This document shows, piece by piece, positions 47,708 through 60,290 of a DNA stretch of 64,000 bases (its first letter is position 1; each line of letters starts with the position of its first letter). The DNA comes from Hofstenia miamia (taxonomy: Eukaryota; Xenacoelomorpha; Acoela; Hofsteniidae). The notes beneath the pieces were generated by a model. It was given only the letters and a program-made list of their open reading frames with translations, was not told the DNA's origin and did no database searches. The stretch covers positions 456,974 to 520,973 of the forward strand of contig CABFPE010000347.1 of assembly GCA_900660155.1 (NCBI GenBank), in the 5' to 3' direction. A program made the translations under genes and the position numbers.

Positions 47708-48573
47708 CGTATGTGGGCTTTACCACATACGTTTATTAAATATTAGGAATTGCGAGTTTTTGCATAAACTAGTTTTTGGTTTTTTCCGAAAAACTATTTT
47801 GCTTTATTACCGAAATAAGGCATTACTCTTTTAACACGTATTATTATCTCTCTGATTCAAACATTTGTTATTAAATTTAACCAAATAAAAGAAGTAAGAA
47901 AAGTAAACATGTAAACTAAATTAATGTGGTATTTCCAATGCCATGCATGTTAATAAAAAAAACAAGTATGTAAATTAAATTAAGCCACAAATAAGCAAGT
48001 CACATACATTAACAAAAAGCAAGTATGTAAAATAAAACAAAATATTTTTGTTTGAAAATACTTATAATTATAACTTTTACCGAAGAAATTTAGCAATAAA
48101 ATATAATTCCAAAAACGTGAATTTCTTGCATATAGAATTTCAATGATATTTGACAATTATTTATGTAATATGTATAAAAAAATTGGTTACATTTTAAACA
48201 ATAGACTGCAAACAAATGTGTTGCCACAAAAACCAATATATTCCAATGACGTCAAAGATACACAGACGGCCAAAATACACAATTACATCCTATCCATGAC
48301 AGATATGCCCGCAAAGGTCAAAGGTCAAAAATATCCACGTCCTTCGATCCATATTATACTACTTAGAGGTTCCTTTTTATGGTAAAACAGCAGATGTTTG
48401 TGATAATAAAGAAAGAAATACAAATCATTAATTGAAAATTTGAGCAAGAACCCAAAATTTAAGTGCAAAATCTGAAATATAAATATTTCAAATTCAACAG
48501 AAACAGCATTTCTGTCATCACCATATCCGATAACAACACGGGTGTTACATGTTTGCATAGGACAAAAACATAT
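47708..48573 (+). repeat. Repeat D, direct copy 1
   Basis: About 866 bp, roughly 96-97% like 50028-50893. It ends exactly at an N (48574), while copy 2 continues past the same word, so this end is a contig boundary. Confidence 0.88.
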
Positions 48574-48579
48574 NGTGCA

Positions 48580-48668
48580 CAGACTTGTCGTTATGGACTC
48601 GTTGTATATCAAATACTGTGCTCAAGCTCGGCTCGGCTCATTAGAAGCTCGGCTCGTTGACAAGTCTG
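48580..48668. mobile_element. 89-bp hAT-like MITE
   Basis: Inverted ends CAGACTTGTC (left) and the same reversed (right) flank a GCTCGGCTCGGCTC core. The right 8 bp TATGTGCA match the visible left GTGCA after the N at 48574, so the target duplication is partly hidden by the gap. Confidence 0.65.
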
Positions 48669-48889
48669 TATGTGCATTCATAAACTTTGTGTTCTAGAAC
48701 ATCTACATAAACAATTATATTCAATAAACATATAAAATAACCCTACTAAATTTTGCACGTAAATCAAACAAAAGGCAAATAAATATGTATGCCACCACTT
48801 GTAATAAGAAATATAAAACCCCCCTCATTTTAACTAAGACTTTGGAAGAAGGAATCTGCTCCATTTGAAAATTTTACCTGGCCAAATGA

Positions 48890-50020
48890 AAGCGAAATTT
48901 CCAATGTAATGTCTCACTACAAAATTGCTTTTATCTTAGATATGTCAAAGAAATCTTCGTATTTTTACCATAAACATCTGCTATAATCCAAATAAAAATT
49001 TTATCTCTGAATTTTATAACCACAAAATTGAAAAAATTGAATATGCCATTCTTGAAAATAAATTTGTTAATATCTTAGGAGATTTAAAATCTAATTACTT
49101 AAATTCTGTTGAATCACAGCGAATTGAACATATTTGTGATATTTTTGGTCTTAAAACTATTAATAAGGCCAATCCAACTAGATTTTTTAAACTTAGTTGA
49201 CTATTTTTTATCCGATAAGTTATAATAAATATAAACCCTATATGGTGGAGTCATTTAGTGATCGCAATCTTTGCGCTAATGTTAGTAACCATAAGTTTGG
49301 AACAAAAACTAGGAAAGTTGTTTATTCTAGGGACTTTAATAATTTTAATGAGCAAAAATTTATACACCTCTTGAAGAACATATCCTTTGATCTAACCTAC
49401 ACTTTTAATGATGCCGATAGCAGGTTGAAATTTATCACGCGTGAAATCACCAAAGCCTTAAATCAAGTAGCACCGCTGTGAACCAAATTAATTAACACTA
49501 AATTGAGATTTCATTAAAGAACAGATAATTAAGAAAAATAAACTCTTTGAACTTGCGAAATCAGATCGTATCAACCTTAATTGCACTAATTATGAGCACG
49601 CTTAGCAATTAATCAAAAAGAGCCGCAAATCTAGGTACGAAACTAAGGTAAAGGATTACTTCAAACGATTAAAAAATCTAACCAAAGATGGAATTTTCTT
49701 AATAAACGCATTGGCAAAACTAAAGAGCTAAGTATAAACATTGAAGAAATAAAGCATGATAATAGGACGTACAAAAATAAGAAGGATATCGCAAATATTT
49801 AAAACAGAAATTTTGAAAATATGGGTAAATTCAATTTTAAATTTGAAGAAAATGGAAACTTTTCATCTCAACAATCTGATATACGAATAAGGTAACAGTT
49901 TCATTTCAACTTAATTTCCTACACGATCTTAGAAATGTAATAAATAAACTAGATGCTAATAAATCTTGTGGACCAGCAACCTACAGTATTGGATAATTAA
50001 AAAATATTTTTATATTTTTG
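48890..50020 (+). mobile_element. Non-LTR retrotransposon (CR1-like): endonuclease and RT start, decayed
   Basis: Plus strand: ICYNPNKNFISEFYNHKIEK, then FVNILGDLKSNYLN (endonuclease xxGDFN box), IEHICDIFGLKTINKANPTR (PTR motif), ALNQVAPL at the endonuclease-RT linker, and HDLRNVINKLDANKSCGPAT at the RT start. Stops and shifts are frequent. It is cut off where repeat D copy 2 begins. Confidence 0.75.
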
Positions 50021-50027
50021 GTGTGAT

Positions 50028-50893
50028 ATATATGGGTTTTATAACATACGTTTATTAAATATTAGAAATTGTGAGTTTTTGCATAAACTAGTTTTTGGTT
50101 TTTTCCGAAAAATTATTTTGCTTTATTACCAAAATAAGGCATTACGCTTTTAACACGTATTATTATCTCTCTGATTCAAACATTTGTTATTAAATTTTAC
50201 CGAATAAAAGAAGTAAGAAAAGTAAACATGTAAACTAAATTAATGTGGTATTTCCAATGTCATGCATGTTAATAAAAAAAACAAGTATGTAAATTAAATT
50301 AAGCCACAAATCAGCAAATCACATACATTAACAAAAAGCAAGTATGTAAAATAAAACAAAATATTTTTGTTTCAAAATACTTATTAATTATGACTTTTAC
50401 CAAAGAAATTTAGCAATAAAATATAATTCCAAAAACGTGAATTTCTTGCATATAGAATTTCAAGATCTTTGACAATTATTTATGTAATATGTATAAAAAA
50501 ATTGGTTACATTTTAAACAATAGACTGCAAACAAATGTGTTGCCACAAAAACCAATATATTCCAATGACGTCAAAGATACACAGACGGCCAAAATACACA
50601 ATTACATCCTATCCATGACAGATATGCCCGCAAAGGTCAAAGGTCAAAAATATCCACGTCCTTCGATCCATATTATACTACTTAGAGGTTCCTTTTTATG
50701 GTAAAACAGCAGATGTTTGTGATAATAAAGAAAGAAATACAAATCATTAATTGAAAATTTGAGCAAGAACCCAAAATTTAAGTGCAAAATCTGAAATATA
50801 AATATTTCAAATTCAACAGAAACAGCATTTCTGTCATCACCATATCCGATAACAACACGGGTGTTACATGTTTGCATAGGACAAAAACATATT
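50028..50893 (+). repeat. Repeat D, direct copy 2
   Basis: Second direct copy, 2,320 bp to the right of copy 1, enclosing the LINE fragment between them. Confidence 0.88.
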
Positions 50894-51039
50894 TCTCTAT
50901 ATTGCTGAAAACATGTGCTTTTCCTAAATTACATTGATTGTTCGTTTCGTTTTAATTTATCGTGAGAATGAATAAATATTACATCGACTAGTAGTTAGCC
51001 CTAGCTCTACTGGAAATTTCCAAAATCTGTGATGGTTCC

Positions 51040-51470
51040 CCAAACAATTTCAAACGCTTATAACTCGCACGAATTAATCAACATACTTAAAATAAAAAAA
51101 CACCACAAGATAGATAATTGTCTCCTTCTTTTTTGATTTAAAATCCCGACTTGGCTCTATTTTGTCCAGACGCAACTTTGAACGAAGCTAGAGGTTCCTG
51201 CAGACATTTTTTTCAGAAACCAAAACACTCCAGAGTAGTTGTTGTTCCCACGGACGTTAGACTGCTTCATTATCTGACCACAAGTTGAATATTTTTACAA
51301 AAATGGGATTCTCATTGAAAAAAATTCATATTTGCATGTACTTCCGGCACAAACATATAGATTTTAGTACAAATGTTCATCATTGTATTGCAATAGATGT
51401 GGTCATTTAAAAAATTGTCAATATTTCTTAACAGGCTTGGATAGAATTGTGCAAAAATGTGGACAATAGA
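51040..51470 (+). repeat. Dispersed repeat family A copy
   Basis: Shares GTAGTTGTTGTTCCCACGGA, CATTATCTGA, CATGTACTTCCGGCAC and TTAACAGGCTTGG with the other copies, same orientation. Confidence 0.5.
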
Positions 51471-54400
51471 TTTACTCAAAAGTAACGCCAGTAGAAATAG
51501 GATTTGCAGTAACCTCATGGAAATAACGATGATCTACAAATTGGTTAACAATTTTAGTCTTGCACGATACTCAATTAAACTCAATCAATTTTAAAATACT
51601 CTGAACAGCACACACATCATCTTCGCCTATAGAGAAAAATAGACAATGATACAAATTCGCCTGAAAACATTGATCAGGGAATATTTAAGGTAAAGGCAAG
51701 CATTTAGAGCCCTGGAATACATACTATGTTGTTGCAAGTTGTTGCAAAGTGGGCGCTGTACGTCGCTCTGTTGAAATTGTGGTCAAGAGGCCGTCACTAC
51801 CGCTATAGGTCCATCATTGCAAATTGTGATTAGAATTGAGCACCAATGAAAAAGTTGGATTGGGAAATTGGCCTGGGTATCCAATTACCACTCCATTGGG
51901 TGGTTTAGAGTGAATTTTTGGGATGTCTGGATCGAATTATGATTTATGGCATTTTCATCGCGTGATGGTAAATATATTACTATTTCAAGTATATGCGATC
52001 TATTAGAGTGAATTTTACATAATAACTGAAATACGTTAGTTCATTCTCGTTAAACAAGGGATGACCATCTCATCCTCTTATCAACAAATTGCACTGCCTC
52101 GGTGTTTTTTAAAAAGTTCTTCCAATTATTCATAACAAAAGTTATAAAATTAAAATTTTAGGAAATTTCTCTCGTTTTATTATATTTTAATATAATCCCA
52201 GCCGTACTTTTTTAGCCAAGGAATTAGGATTTTGATCCGAAATTTCAAAAAATATTGCCTAGTTGAATTCAGTGAATGCTATAACAATATAAGTTAGAAG
52301 CAATGTGTTGAAAAAATTTACATTTTGAAGATTTGAATTAGTATCATATCTCTTCTAGAACTCAGTTTAGGATTTTCTATTTCAGTGAACAAAATTTATT
52401 ATTGGGTTCTAACATACCCAAATTGAGCTAGAAAAACCTAAAAACCTGAGAAAATCCTTTTAAAAGTATCACAAAATGTGCATAAAAATGTATCTAAAGT
52501 GGGTCGAATTGGCTTTGGTATTAATTTCCGATTCATTTCCATCTCTGGACTGCCTCAAATTTCATTATTATTGTAAACAAGAAATAGGAAATTTGAAAAC
52601 TTTAAGGAATAAAATAGCTATAAAACTTTCATATGAGCATCTAATTATATGGAATTTGCGCATAAGTACAGGTTGTATAAGCAAACTGGGGTAAACCCCA
52701 GCCTTGAAATAACCAGAATATCAATACGGCATTTTCAAAACATACAGTTATGTTTGCAAAGCGAATTATTCCAAACTTACCTCATGAGGTGATTCTTCCC
52801 TGTATATTTAATATTCTCATTAACATTTTTCAATTAAATTTTCCATCAATTTGCATAAATTTGAAATAAATTGATAGTGCGGGTATTTAGTGTAAGTTGG
52901 GTATGAAAATCAAGTACCCATGTCCACGCATGTCTATGTAATGCACAAATGAGCAAAGCAACGCAGTTCCGACAGTAATTTTGTAAATCAGATACCGCAC
53001 ACAGTGGGTGTTTCAATAAAGCCACCATGTGTGCATATGCATGAAAGAATAGCTTTCGAAATAAGATATCATACTGCAATCGGTGTTAACTAAAACAACT
53101 ATTGACGATATTTGTCAAAACTAGTGATAAAAATAATTTTACTTTCCCACAGTAAAGAGGTTATTGCGTATTTTTTTAACACATTCGAACAGGAAAAATA
53201 GAATGCATAATTGTTCATTTGTGATGAAATGAATTTTCCATTGCTTTACAATTAAGTTTTTATAGAGCAAATATTATTCCATGCATCCACACGTATAAAA
53301 TTACTAATGAATCCACCAAATTTCCCCAGCTGATATAAATAATAATTTACAGAAAAAATAAGCCGATTAAACTTGTAATATCGCTGCGATTAGCGCATTA
53401 GTCTTGAACATAAACTATGCAAAACTGTTCTCTATTTATATCAAATACTTGGTAATATATACAAACTGTTATCAACATATTTACAAATAAATGCTTAAAA
53501 CCGAAAAACACTTAGACTGGCCGATGAAAACAACCAGCAACGATGTTACAAACTTAACAATATACCGGTATCTGTATACTAAACAAGCAAATACATAATC
53601 AAATCAGCTCAAATCTTTCGAAGGAGTTCTCGCACGGCTTTGCCAAAAAAGGGCTCTATTAGGCTTGTAAATATTTCCTATTCAGATATATATTTACAAA
53701 ATGGCAATTTACAAGGCTCATGCACAACATAATGACCACAAAATTTACAATCGATTTTCCAACCTATAGAAAACTGCTAGTACCATTCCAATATGTCGAG
53801 TTAGTTGTAGTATAACTGTTATTGTAAAATTTGAATTATTGGGGTCAAGATGTATCAGCAAAATGTCATTAAGGAAAAGTGTTCACATGCTTTTTAAAAG
53901 ATTTCATTTTTAATGTTTTAAGACGTAATGTATTCTGTCTCCGAATGGCGGCATTCATGCAGATTCCTTTAAGGCCTTTTATTAACACAGGTAAACATTT
54001 TTATAAAGATCTCAATACAAGAGGAAATGTCGGCATTTTGATCGTACTATAAATTTGTGGGTTTGAAGATCGCCCCTAAAAATTCCGTTAAATAACATTT
54101 GTTTGTTTGGCGGCAGATGTATGCATTGCAAAGTTTTTAACAGCATATATCACCAAATACACAATACAAGCTTCATTAAATCAAAATTGTAATAAAGCAA
54201 ATGTTTACTGTACAGTCTGATAAACTAAAATCCAACTGAAGCAGTATGGTAAATACACATATCAAGAGCAGTGATGATTTAACTGATACAAAATTCCTTA
54301 AAAGCTTTAAGCACACTTTATAAATATGTTTGTGTCTCGTCTGACTGCTACTTTGTTTGTAATCAAATAGACACGTAAGCATCGTAATTTCGAATTTATA

Positions 54401-55315
54401 ATAAAGGATGAGATGATGAAAAACATATCAATGGTATCTAACATTTCTGTTTGGTATTTAAAAAAGTAGTTCTAACATTTACGAAGGCATATGTATCCTG
54501 CAACCGAAATAATACAGATAAAAAGACGACACACATTTATGTTCAATTTTCACACAACTTCTATAATATCAATTATTAGAAACTTCGCAAAGTGTACTAC
54601 ATTGCGAACACGGATTCATTGAGTCGAATGCAATGGAAACTTTTCGATGGAATATAAGAACACTTCTGAAGACGATTCGACCGTTAATGCCAAATCTACT
54701 GTTATTATGAGCATTCACCTCATACTAGTTCATATATTGGAAAATTCGAACGCGTTATGGTACACATCACCAGTAACAGAGGGTAGCAATGCGTTTGTAC
54801 AGTGATGCGAATGTCGAAAACAACACACGGGTGCTCTGACTAAGACACGTTATCCTTAACTTCGATTCACATATGCTCCAAATTTTCCGTGTCAAAGATT
54901 TTAGTTAAAGTCAGGGTGCGGTTTTTAACGCTAAACTATGTGTTTTTGACATTAAAAACGGCATTAACATTAAAAACATTGCACAGGGATAGAAAGATTT
55001 TTCTGATCCAAGTCGATTTCGGACATCGGATTTTACATATCAAACAACAAAAAATTTGTTTTTCCCTTCAGATGGAATTACTATCACATTTTATGTGCCA
55101 ATCATCGAATCATTCAGAGTGGCCTGGTTTCTTTGCGAATACTATATACGGGTTTAAATTGAAAGTCATTACTGATTATTCTTCATATACGATATTTTGG
55201 CATTACTGCTTCTGGATCATAGAGATATAAATTATACTTAATAAGTTATGCAGCAGTTTAGATATTATTTTTAGGAACCAAAGGAAAGAAAAGCTGGATT
55301 TTGAAAAACTTGCAC
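51471..55315. other. Long stretch without recognised features
   Basis: AT-rich. Open frames up to about 113 codons (54889-55230) have no recognisable content and are within chance expectation. No tRNA, terminal repeats or known protein motifs were seen. Confidence 0.4.
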
Positions 55316-55371
<56 letters not shown>

Positions 55372-55662
55372 NNNNNNNNNNNNNNNNNNNNNNNNNNNNN
55401 NNNNNNNNNNNNNNNNNNNNNNNNNNNNNNNNNNNNNNNNNNNNNNNNNNNNNNNNNNNNNNNNNNNNNNNNNNNNNNNNNNNNNNNNNNNNNNNNNNNN
55501 NNNNNNNNNNNNNNNNNNNNNNNNNNNNNNNNNNNNNNNNNNNNNNNNNNNNNNNNNNNNNNNNNNNNNNNNNNNNNNNNNNNNNNNNNNNNNNNNNNNN
55601 NNNNNNNNNNNNNNNNNNNNNNNNNNNNNNNNNNNNNNNNNNNNNNNNNNNNNNNNNNNNNC

Positions 55663-55692
<30 letters not shown>
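55316..55692. repeat. (AAT)n tract containing a 290-base gap
   Basis: AAT units on both sides of Ns at 55372-55661. R4-like LINEs of this type commonly end in such a trinucleotide tail, so this may be the tail of an upstream copy. Confidence 0.85.
55372..55661. other. Assembly gap
   Basis: 290 Ns inside an AAT microsatellite, upstream of the R4-like LINE. Confidence 0.99.
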
Positions 55693-55693
<1 letters not shown>

Positions 55694-55694
55694 G

Positions 55695-57885
55695 GCCTTA
55701 GTGGCCAAAGGGTAAAAGGCTAGACTGGGACCGGCAGGCCTTAAATGGTCAGAGGGTGCGAAGAATCTCCGGTCAAGAGGCGGACTCCACAATCGGGGGT
55801 GTGGATTCGAGAAGTGGCAGTATAGGATCCACACAGATCAATGGACAACGGCATAAATGGACAGATGAGCAGAACAGGATAGCATTGGAGTGCTACAGGA
55901 GAAGCAGACCAGATGAGAGGGGTTATAGGAAGAGAATGTTGGAAGAATAGAAAAAAGAAGAAACAGGATTAGAAGTTACAGGACAGAGGCTTGCATGTCA
56001 GGTCAGATAGTTGAAGCTGGATGAGAATAAGGAAAAAAGAATAGCTGAACAGAGGAACCAAAAGGAAAATAAAGTGGCATATGTAGTAGCAGAAATAGTG
56101 TTAGAAACAGCAGAAACCGCAGCTGTAGAAACAGAGGCAGCAATCAAGGAAAGTATGAAAAAAGAAATAGAAGACAGAAGTAGGTTGCCAGTACCAAGGG
56201 GCATTAAGAGAAGCAAGTTAGCAGTAGAAACAGCAAAGTTTAACAAAGTATTAGAAAGGATAGATGCTAAGAGTGTAACAAAGATAAACAGATTAGTGTA
56301 TGCAGGCGCATGGGAGGTGCTGAAGAATGTAGGCATGGACATGAAGAAGAAAAGACTACAAGAAGATAAGGGAGACAGAAAGCTAGCATGGGAGAGAAGA
56401 ATTGAGAATAAAGTGGCTAAGATTAGGCAGCAATTAGGGAAGATCAGGACAATTAAGGCGATACAGGATAGGTGCAGGGTTGGTAAGGGGAAGAGTATAG
56501 AAACTGCAAGAGAAGAGCTTAAGCAGAGATTAGTTGCAGAAGCTGAGAAACTGAGAAAGTATAGGGCAAGGGCAAAGCAGACAAGAGACAATATGAAGTT
56601 TGAGACTCAAGAAGGAAGATTCTACAAAGAACTAGATGCAGGAGAAAAGACTACAGCTAAAGCAGGCGAGGACGCAGTAAGGTTCTGGGAGAATATATGG
56701 GTAAGTGCGGGACCAGAAATAGAGAGTGTGCAGATGCAGAAGAAAGTCAGGCAAGAAGAAGAAGCAATCACAACTGCAAAGATGAAAGAGAGTCTAAAGA
56801 AGATGAAGAACTGGAAGGCACCAGGCAGAAATGAGGTACATGGGTATTGGCTGAAGAAGTTCACAAATGTTTATGAGAGACTAGCAGTATCATTGGAGGA
56901 GTGTGTGGTGAGTGGGTGTCTAGAGTGGAAATTGCTAATTTCTGTGATTTCAAGTAGGCTGGCATGTCACTTACAACAGAACAGGTTGATACCAGAGGAG
57001 CAAAAGGGATGTAGGACAAAGACGAGAGGATACAAAGATCAGTTGTTGATAGACCAGGCAATGGTGGAGAATTGTAGAAGAAGGAAGGCAAACTTAGCAA
57101 TGCAATGGATAGACTACAAGAAGGCATATAAAAGCATATCACATAGGTGGGTATTGAGGACGCTAGAGGCCAATGGAGTTTCACGGAAATAGGTTGAGTG
57201 TCTAGGGAGAGATATGGGAAAGTGGCAGACTGAAATAGACGGGCATAGGTTGAGGTTTAAACGGGCATATTCCAGGGAGACAGCTTAGCAGCACTACTGT
57301 TTGTAGTTAGCTTAATCCCTATCACAGAAAAGTTAAAGGAGACAGGCATAGGGCATAAGTTGGAGAAGAATGGTAGAGCAGTGAGTCATCTGTGGTGGAA
57401 ACATTGGAGAAGGCAAGCAGAGATTCAGGGCTAGCATTTGGAGTGGAAACATTGGAGAAGGCAAGCAGAGATTCAGGGCTAGCATTTGGATTAGGAAAGT
57501 GTGCGGCAGTGACAATGACTAGAGGTAAGTGTATGGATGGGGATGTTTTAAAGACGAGTAGTAGGGATAAGATTGAGGAAGTCAAAGAGGGGTAGAAGTA
57601 CTTAGGATCAATAGAAAGGGATAGAACAGATCATGAGGAAATGAAGATGAGGTTAAGAACAGAATACAACAGGAGAGTAAGGAAGGTACTGCAGAAGTCA
57701 GCATTGAACGTGCAGATATAATAAAAGCAATTAATACATGGGCGATACCAGTGTTGAGATATTCGGCAGGAATAGTTAGGTGGAACAAGAATGAACTTAG
57801 GGAGCTAGACAGGGAGACAATGAAGATACTAGCAGCAGAGAGAGCATTCAACTTAAATGGAGATGTTGATAGGTTGTAAATAGAA
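55695..57885 (+). mobile_element. R4/NeSL-like non-LTR retrotransposon, decayed
   Basis: A single-ORF type LINE. N-terminus: RHKWTDEQNRIALECYRRS with RGYRKRM (about 55850). A long Lys/Glu-rich middle is open at 56011-57192. W.NIW and MKNWKAPGRNEVHGYWLKKF (about 56800) lead into the RT. RT motifs include QLLIDQAMVENCRRRKANLA and WIDYKKAYKSISHRW (about 57110). After shifts come GLAFGLGKCAAVTMTRGK, INTWAIPVLRYSAGIVRW and FNLNGDVDRL near 57880. Stops and shifts break it. A 48-bp in-frame tandem duplication (57395-57442, 57443-57490) repeats VETLEKASRDSGLAFG. The C-terminal nuclease was not found. Confidence 0.82.
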
Positions 57886-58022
57886 AGTCATAAAGAAGGG
57901 AAAGGACTGCAAAAAGGTACGTTCCGACGAGAACCTTTTGAATGAGGGAGCTGAAAGATCCACTAAAGCTACATTCTCACATATGGACATTCTAATTGGT
58001 TCTAATACGAAAGTACTTTCAG

Positions 58023-58147
58023 CACAGAAAGATCATAAGAGATTACAACGAGCCAATCGTATAGTCGGAACAGAAGATCAAATACACATAGAGACTTTTT
58101 GGCCCGTCTTCAAGCTGAAGAAAGAGAAAACCCAATATATGGACCTG
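58023..58147 (+). CDS. Candidate 125-nt exon, copy 1, unknown protein
   Basis: It is flanked by a good acceptor (TTCTAAT branch-like word, then GTACTTTCAG) and donor (CCTG|GTACGT). Only one frame is open, 41 codons after two phase bases. It reads QKDHKRLQRANRIVGTEDQI then HIETFWPVFKLKKEKTQYMD, charged and codon-like, unlike neighbouring noncoding DNA. The same exon with identical splice sites recurs at 59711. No family is recognised and no partner exon is identified. Confidence 0.35.
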
Positions 58148-58903
58148 GTACGTTTTAACTGATATTTTATTATTAAATGATTTTTTAGACCAAAGAATTT
58201 TAAAATGTACTATATAAAAATGTTACAAACGGATTTAAAGTTTTTTTTTGTCACCGTTTTTTTCTGAATTGGGTTTATGAATCTTCAAACAAGTGTATTT
58301 CTTAAAATATTTGTGCATGGTGATAAATATTGATATTCACTACAAAGTAACAATTCTAGTTTTTCAATAGGTTGGTCATGGATCAGTCCTCAGTTTGAAA
58401 ACATACCCGAAAATATGGAAATCAGTCTGGTAGAAATCAACCTTGTAAAAAAATTTGTTTGTCTTCATATGACAAATCTGTCTCTCACCCTTTATAGTGC
58501 TTTACAAGCATTATCAGAATCGAAAAAAAATTTTTCAGGTGCCAAGGGTTACCTTAAGATAGCAGTTTAGAAAATTACGAAATTTCTTAAGAAAATTCTA
58601 ATAATAATACAGTTGTTACAATTATATGGCTAATTAGCCCACAAAATTTTGTCGTAAATACTTTCACAAAAACGAGCTCGAGGTCGAAAGGTTCGTTCAA
58701 TTACATAAGCTATTTATACATTTAAAAGTTTTAATATACTGGTGATATTAAACATTGTTTCATGGACTGGCCTAAAATTCCATTTTTATCAGAAGCGAAT
58801 GTTCAATAAAACGCATTCATATTTGTAATTACTATTCCATTTTACATATGAATTCATTTAATTGATAAAACCATGGTATACTACAACTATCTTTGATATT
58901 TAA

Positions 58904-58932
<29 letters not shown>

Positions 58933-58936
<4 letters not shown>

Positions 58937-59105
58937 CGGGTTCTGGATACGCTTTTTTGCAAACATTTCCATGCGGGTATAAAAGATTTTGTTTTTGAAA
59001 AAACTTGAATCTCATACATAAGAAATTAGACCCCTATTCCAAATGCACAATGTAAAAATTTTTGGATAAAATTAATTTTTCTGGCTCTCCACCCAGAAAG
59101 CCCGA

Positions 59106-59106
<1 letters not shown>
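58933..59106. mobile_element. Short MITE-like segment between (TA)n tracts, copy 1
   Basis: The ends CATATACGGGTTCTGG and, reversed, CATATTCGGGCTTTCTGG are imperfect inverted repeats. TA tracts adjoin both sides. Repeated in the second duplication unit at about 61068-61243. Confidence 0.4.
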
Positions 59107-59180
<74 letters not shown>

Positions 59181-59218
59181 AATATACATATATATATACA
59201 TAAATATAAATATATATA
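59107..59218. repeat. (TA)n microsatellite
   Basis: Long TA tract with CATATATA and AAATATA variants, ending at an N. Confidence 0.92.
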
Positions 59219-59219
59219 N

Positions 59220-59254
59220 TGAGAGGGATACCAGCATGAAGCTGTGAGATGCAA

Positions 59255-59288
<34 letters not shown>

Positions 59289-59291
59289 TAG
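59220..59291 (+). repeat. LINE 3' tail with (AAT)n
   Basis: GAGAGGGATACCAGCATGAA is followed by GCTGTGAGATGCAAG and AAT units, the typical end of R4-like LINEs. It adjoins unit 2 directly. Confidence 0.6.
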
Positions 59292-59710
59292 ATAAGATTG
59301 AGGAGGGACAGAACGGATCATGAGGAAATGAAGAAGAGGCTAAGAAAAGAATACAAGAGGAGAGTAAGGAAGGTACTGCAGAAGTCAGCATTGAATGGGC
59401 AGAATAGTATAAAAGCAATTAATACATGGGCGATACCAGTGTTGAGATATTCGGCAGGAATAGTTAGGTGGAACAAAAATGAACTTAGGGAGCTAGACAG
59501 GGAGACAATGAAGATACTAGCAGCAGAGAGAGCATTCAACTTAAATGGAGATGTTGATAGGTTGTAAATAGAAAGTCATAAAGAAGGGAAAGGACTGCAA
59601 AAAGGTACGTTCCGACGAGAACCTTTTGAATGAGGGAGCTGAAAGATCCACTAAAGCTACATTCTCACATATGGACATTCTAATTGGTTCTAATACGAAA
59701 GTACTTTCAG

Positions 59711-59835
59711 CACAGAAAGATCATAAGAGATTACAACGAGCCAATCGTATAGTCGGAACAGAAGATCAAATACACATAGAGACTTTTTGGCCCGTCTTCA
59801 AGCTGAAGAAAGAGAAAACCCAATATATGGACCTG
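59711..59835 (+). CDS. Candidate 125-nt exon, copy 2, unknown protein
   Basis: Same sequence and splice signals as 58023-58147, in the second duplication unit. With a length of 125 nt, including both copies in one transcript would shift the frame, so tandem use in one mRNA is unlikely. Confidence 0.33.
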
Positions 59836-60290
59836 GTACGTTTTAACTGATATTTTATTATTAAATGATTTTTTAGACCAAAGAATTTTAAAATGTACTA
59901 TATAAAAATGTTACAAACGGATTTAAAGTTTTTTTTTGTCACCGTTTTTTTCTGAATTGGGTTTATGAATCTTCAAACAAGTGTATTTCTTAAAATATTT
60001 GTGCATGGTGATAAATATTGATATTCACTACAAAGTAACAATTCTAGTTTTTCAATAGGTTGGTCATGGTTCAGTCCTCAGTTTGAAAACATACCCGAAA
60101 ATATGGAAATCAGTCTGGTAGAAATCAACCTTGTAAAAAAATTTGTTTGTCTTCATATGACAAATCTGTCTCTCTCCCTTTATAGTGCTTTACAAGCATA
60201 TCAGAATCGAAAGGAATTTCTAAGATATCTTAATTACTTGATTAGATCTATTCGTTTGAAATTTTGACAAAAAAACATAGATTTTTTTCT

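Larger units (their letters stand above)
57568..59218 (+). repeat. Tandem duplication unit 1 (LINE end, candidate exon, TA tracts)
   Basis: About 98% like 59292-61352 over shared parts. It begins inside the LINE RT end and runs through non-LINE sequence to two (TA)n tracts. It lacks about 470 bp present in unit 2 (60206-60690). It ends at an N (59219). Confidence 0.88.

Noticed and set aside
47433-47726. Type II membrane protein-like frame
   Set aside because: One hydrophobic segment and a donor-like site are not enough; no family recognised and no second exon.
54889-55230. 113-codon open frame
   Set aside because: No motif or splice context; length within chance expectation.
55998-56591. 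197-residue hydrophobic frame on the minus strand
   Set aside because: Antisense shadow of the Lys/Glu-rich LINE coding region.
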